Of a stretch of DNA of 64,000 bases, positions 8,827-16,122 are shown one piece after another. A program made the translations under genes and the position numbers. This stretch comes from JAAUTY01 sp964397305 (lineage in GTDB: Bacteria; Cyanobacteriota; Cyanobacteriia; Cyanobacteriales; Spirulinaceae). The stretch is from positions 1-64,000 of the forward strand of contig CAYNIP010000006.1 of NCBI GenBank assembly GCA_964397305.1, read 5' to 3'. The notes under the pieces are model-generated. The model did no database searches and had not been told where the DNA came from. It saw nothing but the letters and a program-made list of their open reading frames with translations. The first letter of the stretch is position 1. Every line of letters begins with the position of its first letter.

Positions 8827-9276
8827 CTAGTCTTGATAATAGAAGGGCCGCACCCGGCTGGCGAAGCCAGTGGCCTTGAACTGGTCAAGCTTCAGCGGCG
8901 GGGGTTGATTGGTGGGCACCGAGATGCGGATTTCAAAATCGCTGACGCCCGGAGGCACTTCGGCGAGCGTGCCCAAGCGGGTGCGGTTCTCCATCAGGCG
9001 GTTGCCGTTGGCGTCATAGATGCGACCGAAGACATCGGCATCGACCACCACCTTACCGGAGCGATTGGTGGCCTTGCCCACGACGAGGAAGCACTGCACG
9101 GGGAGGGCCGTGCCGCGACTATCAACGGCTCCCGCCGCCAGCTCGGGGGGACAGGGTTTGTAGGTGAGGTCCGACAGGTCAATCGGCGTCAGGGCAAAGG
9201 CCGCCGGGGCGATCGCCCCACTCAGCAGCCACCCCAACAGGGCGATCGCCATTCCAGCGAAGAGTCTCCACGGCAT
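8827..9276 (-). CDS. secreted cyanobacterial hypothetical protein
   Basis: The 149-residue product has a convincing signal peptide (MPWRLFAGMAIALLGWLLSG, cleavage probably after AAFA near 28). The mature part has two cysteines in a CPPEL...VQCFLVVG context and then a beta-rich domain resembling the FxLYD/DUF3426 style of strands (GKATNRSGKVVVDADVFGRIYD). It is the first gene of the minus-strand series leading into the two large Ig-like membrane proteins and may be their periplasmic partner. No known function. Confidence 0.6.
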   Translation of the reverse strand: MPWRLFAGMAIALLGWLLSGAIAPAAFALTPIDLSDLTYKPCPPELAAGAVDSRGTALPVQCFLVVGKATNRSGKVVVDADVFGRIYDANGNRLMENRTRLGTLAEVPPGVSDFEIRISVPTNQPPPLKLDQFKATGFASRVRPFYYQD

Positions 9277-9643
9277 GGGTCAGCAGTCCTGGGTGAATAA
9301 CGATTTACTCCCTACGCTACCCCGTCGCGACCGTCTTGGGATCAGAGGCAGAGGTGACACCCGTCGCCAATGTTACAGACCCTTTATATTTCGTTACACC
9401 GAGTCATCATTGCGGCGGTTTTGCCCCCAGGGAGCCGGGGGATCTTTACAGTTATTCGCTTGGCTTTAACGCAACTTAACCTTGAAGGTATCTGGCCTTA
9501 CAAGTGATTGCAGGTCGGTCGTCGCCCCCAGGGAATCACGATAGGTTACTTAACAGAGGGGTTCAGGCCGCGATGACAGCCTTGCCGTTTAGGCAGTCCC
9601 CTCCACTGAGTCTATTTGCTAAGTCCCTTGGGGGTGACGAATT
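9277..9643. other. intergenic region between divergent genes
   Basis: These 367 bases separate the divergent genes at 9276 (-) and 9644 (+) and must hold promoters for both. The only feature I would point to is the GGGGGTG stretch nine bases before the EF-G-like start codon, a likely ribosome site. I see no clear -35/-10 pair, riboswitch or RNA gene. Confidence 0.4.
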
Positions 9644-11674
9644 ATGACCCAAAATGTCCTCAGCCGTGCCCGGAACATTGCCATTGTCGGGCCCTACTCG
9701 AGTGGCAAAACCACCCTGCTCGAAAGCCTGCTAGCAGTGACGGGCACGATTGCTCGCAAAGGCAGCATCAAGGAGGGCAATACCGTCGGCGACGGCTCAC
9801 CGGAAGCGCGGGCCCGCCACATGAGTCTCGAAGTATCGGTCGCAACGGCCCGCTACCGGGAGACCCAGTTCACCTTTTTAGATTGCCCTGGCTCGATTGA
9901 GTTTAGCCACGAAACGAGTCATGCGCTCGTCGGGGCTGGGGCGGCGGTCGTTGTCTGTGAAGCGGCTGTTGATAAAGTACTCACCCTCGCACCGCTGTTC
10001 AAGTTTCTGGATGATTGGGAAATTCCCCATCTCGTGTTCATTAACAAGCTCGACCGCGCCAAGGACCCCTTCATGGACGTACTCCATGCCCTCAAAGCGG
10101 TCTCCAATCGCCCCCTCGTGCCCCAGCAATACCCGATTCGGCAGCAGGACGACCTGATCGGCTACATTGACCTGATTGACGAGCAAGCTTACCATTACCA
10201 TCCTGGCAGCCCTGCTGATCCGGTGCCGCTCCCCGACGCGCTCCAAACGGAGGAGAAGTTGGCCCGCGAGGAAATGCTCGAAACCTTGGCCGACTTTGAT
10301 GATGACTTACTCGAAGCCTTGCTGGAAGATGTAGCCCCTGATCAAGCGGAGATTCGCCGGGACCTCAAGCAGGATCTTGGGGCCGATCTGATCGTTCCGG
10401 TCTTCTTGGGTCTTGCGGAGCAGGACTATGGGGTGCGGCCGCTGCTCGATGCCTTGGTCGAAGAAGCGCCCGATCCGAGGGTGACGGCGGCGCGGCGGGG
10501 CCTGGAGGCGGCTGGTACGGAACCGGCGATCGCCCAAGTCCTGAAAACCTACTACAGCCCCCAAGGTGGCAAGCTCTCCTTGGTGCGGGTCTGGCAGGGG
10601 GAATTGACCGACAGCATGGCCCTCAATGGTGAGCGGATTGGCGGCCTCTATCGGCTCTTTGGTCAGCAACAGGAGCCGGTACAGCGGGCGGGGATGGGGG
10701 AAATCGTGGCGATCGCCCGCCTCACGCAGGCCCAAACCGGGGATACCCTCAGCAGCAATGGCGAAGTTCCCGCCCTGCCCCGGGCGATCATCAGCGATCC
10801 GGTCTATGCCCTGGCGATCGCCCCCGCAAAGCGCCAGGACGAGGTGAAGCTCAGTACAGCCCTGAGCAAGCTGCGGGAAGAAGACCCCGGACTCACGTGG
10901 GAGCAGCACAGCGACACCCGGGAAGTGGTGCTCTGGGGTCAGGGAGAAATTCACTTACAAGTGGCCCTCGATCGTCTGGGCCGCAAGTACAACTTGCCCA
11001 TGACCACCCACCCGCCCCAGGTCCCCTACAAGGAGACGATTCGCAAACCCACGACCGTTCACGGTCGCTACAAGCACCAGAGCGGCGGCCACGGGGCCTT
11101 TGGCGACGTGTACCTGGAGATTCGGCCCCTAGAACGAGGCGAAGGTTTCCAGTTCAGCGAGTCGATCGTGGGCGGGGTCGTCCCGAAGCAATACATTCCC
11201 GGCGTGGAAACGGGAGTGCGGGAGTACCTGGGCTGTGGGCCTTTGGGCTTTCCGGTGGTGGATGTCGGCGTGAACCTGAGCAATGGCTCCTACCACTCCG
11301 TCGATAGTTCGGAACAGGCCTTTAAGCAGGCAGCGCGGATCGCGATGACTGAGGGGATGCGGCAGTGTCAGCCGGTCTTGCTCGAGCCGATCTTGCAAGT
11401 GAAGGTGGCAGCTCCCAGCGAGTTTACGGCTAAGGTGTTGCAACTGGTCTCTGGGCGGCGGGGCCAGATTCTCACCTACGAGGCCCTGTCCGGTTGGCAG
11501 AACTGGGACGAGGTGACAGCTTATTTGCCCCAGGCGGAGATGCAAAACTTCATTGTGGAGTTGCGATCGCTCACTCTAGGCGTCGGCTTCTTCCATTGGC
11601 AGTACGACCACCTCGGTGAGGTTCCAGAAAAGCTCACCCAGACTGTGCTCACCCAGGTAGCAACACCGGCTTAA
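9644..11674 (+). CDS. elongation factor G-like translational GTPase
   Basis: The 676-residue protein has the full EF-G domain order. The GTPase domain shows the P-loop GPYSSGKT at 16-23, DCPGS at 80-84 and NKLD at 134-137; domains II-V follow, with the domain IV signature YKHQSGGHGAFGDVYLEI and a VSGRRGQI segment in domain V. True EF-G has DTPGH in switch II; here the catalytic-type histidine is replaced by serine (DCPGS) and the protein is slightly shorter than the usual ~690 residues. It therefore belongs to the EF-G-like paralogue group rather than being the housekeeping fusA. Its role, perhaps ribosome rescue or recycling, is not established. The ATG is preceded by GGGGGTGA. Confidence 0.8.
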   Translation: MTQNVLSRARNIAIVGPYSSGKTTLLESLLAVTGTIARKGSIKEGNTVGDGSPEARARHMSLEVSVATARYRETQFTFLDCPGSIEFSHETSHALVGAGAAVVVCEAAVDKVLTLAPLFKFLDDWEIPHLVFINKLDRAKDPFMDVLHALKAVSNRPLVPQQYPIRQQDDLIGYIDLIDEQAYHYHPGSPADPVPLPDALQTEEKLAREEMLETLADFDDDLLEALLEDVAPDQAEIRRDLKQDLGADLIVPVFLGLAEQDYGVRPLLDALVEEAPDPRVTAARRGLEAAGTEPAIAQVLKTYYSPQGGKLSLVRVWQGELTDSMALNGERIGGLYRLFGQQQEPVQRAGMGEIVAIARLTQAQTGDTLSSNGEVPALPRAIISDPVYALAIAPAKRQDEVKLSTALSKLREEDPGLTWEQHSDTREVVLWGQGEIHLQVALDRLGRKYNLPMTTHPPQVPYKETIRKPTTVHGRYKHQSGGHGAFGDVYLEIRPLERGEGFQFSESIVGGVVPKQYIPGVETGVREYLGCGPLGFPVVDVGVNLSNGSYHSVDSSEQAFKQAARIAMTEGMRQCQPVLLEPILQVKVAAPSEFTAKVLQLVSGRRGQILTYEALSGWQNWDEVTAYLPQAEMQNFIVELRSLTLGVGFFHWQYDHLGEVPEKLTQTVLTQVATPA

Positions 11675-11799
11675 TCCTGATTCCTCCGGTCGGTTGAGAG
11701 CCTTTCAGATTGACAGTGCTTTCCCTAATGCCGACCACCCTGGGCGGGAGGCTGCTGGCTCCCCTGCTTCCAGGGGATGAGGACCCCGTAACGCTGAAG

Positions 11800-11913
11800 C
11801 GGGCGACCCTCTGATCTTTGAGCCATCGCTCAAAATTCAGGGGAGCCGCGCTTTTTTCGTCCACCCCGGCGAGCAGGGCCCACTGGCTATCGGTGAGGTC
11901 GGTGTCGTGTACT
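11800..11913 (-). pseudogene. IS5-type transposase N-terminal fragment
   Basis: Reading the minus strand from 11913 gives VHDTDLTDSQWALLAGVDEK before it loses similarity. DLTDSQWALL is the hallmark opening of IS5-family (DUF4096) transposases. A stop codon stands directly upstream, there is no start codon, and the following residues do not continue the family pattern, so this is at most a relic. The downstream limit is approximate. Confidence 0.4.
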
Positions 11914-11930
11914 TAGTATTCGATATTTTA

Positions 11931-11961
11931 TGTTGAGAGGCTCTCTTCTTGCCTCTCAACA
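11931..11961. repeat. perfect 11-bp inverted repeat, 9-base loop
   Basis: TGTTGAGAGGC at 11931-11941 is matched by GCCTCTCAACA at 11951-11961. It borders the IS5-type relic and might be a remaining inverted-repeat end or a hairpin in the EF-G-like transcript. No T run follows on either strand. Confidence 0.7.
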
Positions 11962-12001
11962 CTACCTTCCTTTCACGCATCAGGCAAAACGATCTCAAAG
12001 T

Positions 12002-12038
12002 CCCTCTCCCACGCTGGGGGACGGATTTAGGGGGAGGG
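12002..12038. repeat. C/G-rich REP-like hairpin
   Basis: CCCTCTCCC at 12002-12010 faces GGGGGAGGG at 12030-12038. It resembles the hairpin at 945-967 and belongs to the common class of C-rich dispersed repeats seen between cyanobacterial genes. Confidence 0.4.
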
Positions 12039-12182
12039 CCTGTTTTACGCGATTGCTGAACAAGCTATATCTTTTCAAACACACTCTTTAGTCACTTGGG
12101 AGAGCTACACAACCGAGCCCCCAGTTTTGCGATCGCCCCCTAGAGTGGAAGGATAGGACGTGCTTACGGGGGGATACCGATC

Positions 12183-13280
12183 ATGATGTCAGCACCACAA
12201 ACCTGGGGTCAGATTTTGGGCGTCGCGGGGGTGGTCAGTCTGCTGGTGGCCTGTGGGTCTGGAACACCGGAAACAGCGTCGCCTGAGTCCGAGGCCGCTG
12301 ATCCAGCGGGGGATCTGGCCTCGGAGCCGGCTGAGGTTGATCCCCCGACGGCGGCGGAGACCCCGCCAGCGGCAGATCAGGAGCCGGGGCGGTCTGTGAA
12401 AGTCTTTTTCCCAAAGCAACCCCAGAGCCAGAGCCAACCCCAGTACGTCGAGCCCGTGTGGCGGACGACCACGAAGGAGGGGGTCGCTCGGTTTGCCCTG
12501 ACTGAGTTGCTGGCCGGGCCGAGCCAGCAGGAAGCGGCCCTGGGCTTGCAACCCGTGGCAGCCTTAACAGGCGCGTCTAGCTGCGGTGGTGAGGATTTTC
12601 GGCTGGCGATCGCTGACCGCGTGGCCGCAGTGAGCCTGTGCCGGGAGCCGGCCAGCCATGATCGCGATGACCTGACCCGCCTGCGCCGGGCTGTAGAGGC
12701 AACCCTGACCCAATTTCCCACCGTAGACCGCGTGGCCTTGCGCGATCGCCAGGGAGAGTGCCTGAGTCCCCAAGGCTGTGAACCAGCAGCGGCCAAGCAG
12801 GCTCCCGCCGCCTCGCTCAGTACTGCCTCGCGCCTCACCTTGACCAGCCTGGGGCCCTTAGAGGTTGGCATGACGATGGACGCCGCCAGCCAGGCCGCGA
12901 ACCAGCGCTTTACCCAAGTTGCCAGCGGCGGGGAAGAGTATGGCTGTCTCTACTTCCGACCCCAGGAGGGACCGGAAGGAGTCTCGCTGATGGTCATCGA
13001 CGGGAAAATCGCCCGCATCGACATCGACACGGCGCAAATTGCCACCTTGAGCGGGATTCGCCTGGGCGATACGGCGGCGAAGGTGCGCCAGGTTTATGGC
13101 GATCGCTTGGAAGCCCAGCCCCACGAATACGTCCCCGGCGGCCAGTACCTGATCTTCGTGCCGACCGAGGCCGCGAGCCAAGACTACCGCGTGGTGTTTG
13201 AGACTGACGAGCGCGGCGTCGTTACCCGAATGCGAAACGGGCTCGTTGGAGCGGCCCTGGCGATTGAAGGCTGTGTCTAG
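12183..13280 (+). CDS. GerMN-domain lipoprotein
   Basis: The 365-residue protein starts with a lipoprotein signal peptide; the lipobox SLLVAC places the acylated cysteine at 24. An acidic Pro/Glu/Ala linker leads to a GerMN domain (about 70-175: SVKVFFPKQPQ, RFALTELLAGPS) known from spore-germination GerM and from cyanobacterial envelope proteins. The C-terminal half (about 200-365) is a separate domain with LTSLGPLEVGMTMDAAS and RLGDTAAKVRQVYGD, a repeated GMT/GDTxxxV pattern seen in secreted proteins. It is probably attached to a membrane facing the periplasm and may bind peptidoglycan or other envelope material. Two ATGs stand side by side at 12183 and 12186. Confidence 0.65.
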   Translation: MMSAPQTWGQILGVAGVVSLLVACGSGTPETASPESEAADPAGDLASEPAEVDPPTAAETPPAADQEPGRSVKVFFPKQPQSQSQPQYVEPVWRTTTKEGVARFALTELLAGPSQQEAALGLQPVAALTGASSCGGEDFRLAIADRVAAVSLCREPASHDRDDLTRLRRAVEATLTQFPTVDRVALRDRQGECLSPQGCEPAAAKQAPAASLSTASRLTLTSLGPLEVGMTMDAASQAANQRFTQVASGGEEYGCLYFRPQEGPEGVSLMVIDGKIARIDIDTAQIATLSGIRLGDTAAKVRQVYGDRLEAQPHEYVPGGQYLIFVPTEAASQDYRVVFETDERGVVTRMRNGLVGAALAIEGCV

Positions 13281-13406
13281 GCCTCAGCTCTCGGGGGGGC
13301 TCGCGGCTGCTCTCTAGGGCTCTGGATCTGGGCTCTCGTGTGTCAGCAAAAATCTTGCAACCCAAGGGTCGGTAGGGGTCGGCTGAAACCGGCTCCTACC
13401 AGGGGG

Positions 13407-14378
13407 TTAATACAAGCGGCTCAGTACGTAGTCCGACAGCTCCGCCAGGACTTGGCGGCAACTGGAAGGCTTGAGATCCTCGAGATGGGTCGTTGCCAGC
13501 TTGGCGTGGTAGGCGGCTAGATCCCGGGAGCGCTGGAGGCCCTGGCTCTCATGAACCAGGGTCAAGGCCTGCTCTAAGTCCCCAGCTTGGGAGAACTCGC
13601 GCTCGATGAGCGATCGCAAGGCTGGCTGCTCTTCCAGGGCATAGAGTACCGGAGCCGTGAGGTTGCCACTGGCCAGATCCGAGCCCGCTGGCTTACCGAG
13701 CACCTCACTCGAAGCGGTGAAATCGAGAATATCGTCCACAATCTGGAAGGCGAGGCCGAAGTGGCGACCGTAGTGATACAGCTCCTCTGCGAGTTCGGCA
13801 CTGACGCCACTGAGAACCCCGGCAGCCTTGGCGCTGTTAGCAATCAGCGATGCGGTTTTGTAATAGCTCTTCTCCAAATAGGCCTCCAGCGTGAGGCTAG
13901 TGTCAAAATGGTTGAGTCCTTGGCGGATTTCGCCCTCCGCAAAGTCGCGGATCACTTCCGAGAGGAGCTTAACCACCGTGAGGTTATCCAGGTTGGCGAG
14001 ATACCATGATGATTGGGCAAAGAGGAAGTCTCCGGCGAGGACGGCGATGCGGTTGCCAAAAAGGTTATTCACCGTTGCAACATTGCGTCGCATTTCTGCC
14101 TCGTCCACCACATCATCGTGAACCAAGCTTGCCGTGTGAATCATCTCAGCGATTTCAGCCAGACGGCGGTGGCGGGGGGTGATGTCCTGGTCGAGCATCG
14201 TGCCGCGTGACACTAGCAGCACGATCGCCGGGCGCAAGCGCTTGCCACCGGCACCGAAGAGGTGCTCAGCCGCAGCGCTGAGAATGGGATGGCGAGCACC
14301 GATCAGTTGCCGCAGATTACTGGCGAGCAGATCGAGGTCAGCATCAATGGGCGCGAAAAGAGAAGTTACTGAAGTCAT
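13407..14378 (-). CDS. sds: solanesyl-type all-trans polyprenyl diphosphate synthase
   Basis: The 323-residue enzyme belongs to the trans-isoprenyl diphosphate synthases. The first aspartate-rich motif DDVVD is at 88-92, with MRR downstream, and the second, DDILD, is at 215-219; GGKRLRP at 44-50 is the isopentenyl diphosphate binding segment. Small residues before the first motif (HTASLVHDD) suit a long product, as needed for the plastoquinone-9 side chain. It condenses IPP units onto an allylic primer in the cytosol or at the membrane face. It lies downstream of murI and the amidase gene on the same strand, but 860 bases and a possible plus-strand small gene separate it from murI, and a promoter candidate is seen just upstream, so it is probably transcribed on its own. 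Confidence 0.9.
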   Translation of the reverse strand: MTSVTSLFAPIDADLDLLASNLRQLIGARHPILSAAAEHLFGAGGKRLRPAIVLLVSRGTMLDQDITPRHRRLAEIAEMIHTASLVHDDVVDEAEMRRNVATVNNLFGNRIAVLAGDFLFAQSSWYLANLDNLTVVKLLSEVIRDFAEGEIRQGLNHFDTSLTLEAYLEKSYYKTASLIANSAKAAGVLSGVSAELAEELYHYGRHFGLAFQIVDDILDFTASSEVLGKPAGSDLASGNLTAPVLYALEEQPALRSLIEREFSQAGDLEQALTLVHESQGLQRSRDLAAYHAKLATTHLEDLKPSSCRQVLAELSDYVLSRLY

Positions 14379-14414
14379 CGGTCAGTCCAGCAGGACGCGA
14401 TGGTTAAGAAAGTT

Positions 14415-14443
14415 TACATATCCTTTAACTTATTTTAAGTCAA
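14415..14443 (-). promoter_or_regulatory. possible sigma-70-type promoter of sds
   Basis: On the minus strand TTGACT (14438-14443) is followed after 17 bases by TATGTA (14415-14420), 37 bases before the sds start codon. The -35 is a 5/6 match; the -10 is only moderate. The surrounding sequence is notably AT-rich for this window. Confidence 0.4.
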
Positions 14444-14628
14444 GGAACGAGGTTGGGGGAAAGGTTCGGCAAATTGCTCGGGGATCAAGCCAGAACCCCA
14501 AAAAAACTTGACAAAGGCCTGTCGCCTCATTAATTCCTGTGTTAGTGTTTAATTAAGGGTCAAACAGATTTTGCCTGCTGCTTACGGGCGCTGCACAGTC
14601 GAGAAGCGAGTTCCTCGCGACCCCTACA

Positions 14629-14715
14629 TTAGCTCAGAATGCTTCGGAATGATGGCGAATTCCGATGGTGCTCGTCAGCTTCTAAGCTAATGTCCGCCTG
14701 CAAGGTTCGAGCCAT
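14629..14715 (-). CDS. possible 28-residue peptide, unknown
   Basis: An ATG at 14715 is preceded by GGAGG at five bases, and opens a 28-codon frame starting MARTLQADISLEADEH and ending at TAA. The frame continues upstream without a stop, so the peptide could also be part of a longer unstarted frame. The good ribosome site is the only support; there is no recognised family. Confidence 0.2.
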   Translation of the reverse strand: MARTLQADISLEADEHHRNSPSFRSILS

Positions 14716-15022
14716 ACTGTCCTCCAGTTCCCTGGTTTTGAACGCTTGCACTCTAGAAATGCTGCGAGTGTGATGGAAGGTAGCCTTTGAGGAACCTTCT
14801 GTTTCGCCTGCCGATCGGCGCACGGGTAGGAGGGCTGTTATCAGTCCGAGTGCGCCAGCGCTGGATAGTGCGTTGCTAAAGCCGGTTCTTTTTTGGAATG
14901 ACTGGGTTAGCAATGGCTGAGTCGGTGCTGAGTGCTCTGTGAGCCGTGGTTGCAGGGGCTGATCCGAACTCGCATCAATCTTAACTTATTCGCCAGTTTT
15001 CGCATCCTGGAGGTGTATGCCA

Positions 15023-15121
15023 ATGCTGATCCTGTTCCTCGCTGCGGGATACTTGCTGTTGGTTTACGGGCTGCTAGCGCTCGCTGAGCGCACGGCAAAG
15101 GCGACTCGGACTTCGCGCTGA
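15023..15121 (+). CDS. putative 32-residue single-span membrane peptide
   Basis: GGAGGT at 15009-15014 stands eight bases before an ATG that opens a 32-codon frame. The product is MLILFLAAGYLLLVYGLL, then ALAERTAKATRTSR: one hydrophobic helix of about 18 residues followed by a basic tail, the layout of small subunits of photosynthetic or respiratory membrane complexes. It does not match the PetL/M/N/G, PsbM/X or PsaM sequences I know. A T-run terminator 70 bases after the stop supports a short independent transcript. An alternative ATG two codons upstream would be too close to the ribosome site. Confidence 0.5.
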   Translation: MLILFLAAGYLLLVYGLLALAERTAKATRTSR

Positions 15122-15191
15122 AGGTGCTCGGCTAGTTGCTGGTGCTCGAAAACTCTGCTGCTTATCCCTCACTCAATTTCACACAAGTTTC

Positions 15192-15226
15192 GGCGCTGCC
15201 TGGGTTCACTCAGCCAGCGCCTTTTT
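15192..15226 (+). terminator. rho-independent-type terminator
   Basis: GGCGCTG at 15192-15198 pairs with CAGCGCC at 15215-15221, directly followed by TTTTT (15222-15226). The U run is on the plus-strand transcript, so it should end transcription of the 32-codon gene at 15023 and protect the oppositely oriented murI. Confidence 0.65.
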
Positions 15227-15238
15227 CCGGCCTAGGAT

Positions 15239-16072
15239 TCAGTAATCCAAGGGCTCTAGGCAGGCCGGGGCGATCGCCGGTAGTCGCACCGCCTCCACCC
15301 AGGGCCGGTAGCCGATCCACTGCTGTCCCAGGCGCGCAAAGTCTTGGGGTTGGCCGCTGACCGCAAAGCGATCCGGGAGCGGGGTCTGGGTGTTGCGGAG
15401 TCCCAATAGGTCGAGTTCGCGGGCTACGGCGACGGCCACGGCTTGAGCCGGGTCGATGCGGCGGATGTGGGCCGGGAGTAGGCTGGCGATCACGGGCTCC
15501 AAGTGGGGATAGTGGGTACACCCATAGACCAACGTGTCGATCTGCTGCTCCAGCAAGGGTTGCAGGTAGCGCTGGGCCACCAAGCGCGTGTAGGGGTCGT
15601 GGAGGCGGTTTTGCTCGATCAGGGGCACGAATTCTGGACACCCGACTTGCCACACCTGTATGTGGTTGTCAATCTCCTGCATCGCCCGCCGGTAGGCGTC
15701 GCTCGCGGCCGTGGCGGCGGTGGCGATGACGCCAATGCGGCGGCCCTGTTGCACGGCGGCCCGCGCCCCCGGCAGGATCACTCCCAGACAGGGTAGGTCA
15801 AACTCGCGCCGCGCGATGTCGAGGGCCAGGGCAGAGCTGGTGTTGCAGGCGACAATTGCCATTTTGACCGACTCGGCCTGCATCCAGGTCAGGATCTCGC
15901 GCACGAACTGCAAAATCTCAGCCGCCGAACGGCCACCATAGGGCAGGCGAGCGGTGTCTGCGAAGTAGAGGAGCGATTCTTGGGGTAAGTGGCGGCGGAG
16001 TTCCCGCCAGACCGTCAAGCCGCCAACACCACTATCAAAAACACCGAGCCGCTGACGCTGCAAGTTAGTCAT
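15239..16072 (-). CDS. murI: glutamate racemase
   Basis: The 277-residue enzyme interconverts L- and D-glutamate for peptidoglycan precursors. Both catalytic cysteines sit in family motifs: ACNTSSA with Cys76 and GCTHYPHL with Cys185; the substrate-binding FDSGVGGLTV (12-21) and YFADTARLPYG (36-46) are intact. Length is normal for the family. It lies 50 bases downstream of the AMIN/amidase gene on the same strand, so a peptidoglycan synthesis and remodelling pair is probably co-transcribed. The ATG at 16072 gives MTNLQRQRLGVFDSG, the expected N-terminus. Confidence 0.93.
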   Translation of the reverse strand: MTNLQRQRLGVFDSGVGGLTVWRELRRHLPQESLLYFADTARLPYGGRSAAEILQFVREILTWMQAESVKMAIVACNTSSALALDIARREFDLPCLGVILPGARAAVQQGRRIGVIATAATAASDAYRRAMQEIDNHIQVWQVGCPEFVPLIEQNRLHDPYTRLVAQRYLQPLLEQQIDTLVYGCTHYPHLEPVIASLLPAHIRRIDPAQAVAVAVARELDLLGLRNTQTPLPDRFAVSGQPQDFARLGQQWIGYRPWVEAVRLPAIAPACLEPLDY

Positions 16073-16122
16073 ATGGAAATGAGGGTAAGCAGGATGGAGT
16101 CAGGCGGGAGGAACGGCGTGGC

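Larger units (their letters stand above)
11675..12182. other. intergenic region with degraded mobile-element traces and hairpins
   Basis: This 508-base gap holds a likely transposase fragment (11800-11913), an 11-bp perfect stem-loop (11931-11961) and a C/G-rich REP-like hairpin (12002-12038). The rest, including the upstream region of the lipoprotein gene at 12183, shows nothing else I can support. Confidence 0.5.
14379..15022. other. long intergenic region upstream of sds
   Basis: These 644 bases carry the sds promoter candidate (14415-14443) and a short minus-strand reading frame (14629-14715), but no tRNA or recognised gene. A TTGACA at 14508-14513 on the plus strand has no convincing -10 partner. 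Confidence 0.4.

Noticed and set aside
14508..14536. TTGACA followed after 17 bases by TAATTC as a plus-strand promoter
   Set aside because: The -10 match is poor and the next supported plus-strand gene lies nearly 500 bases downstream.
14700..14760. GGTTCGA-like sequence suggesting a tRNA T-arm
   Set aside because: No acceptor stem, anticodon arm or CCA-side pairing could be built around it.
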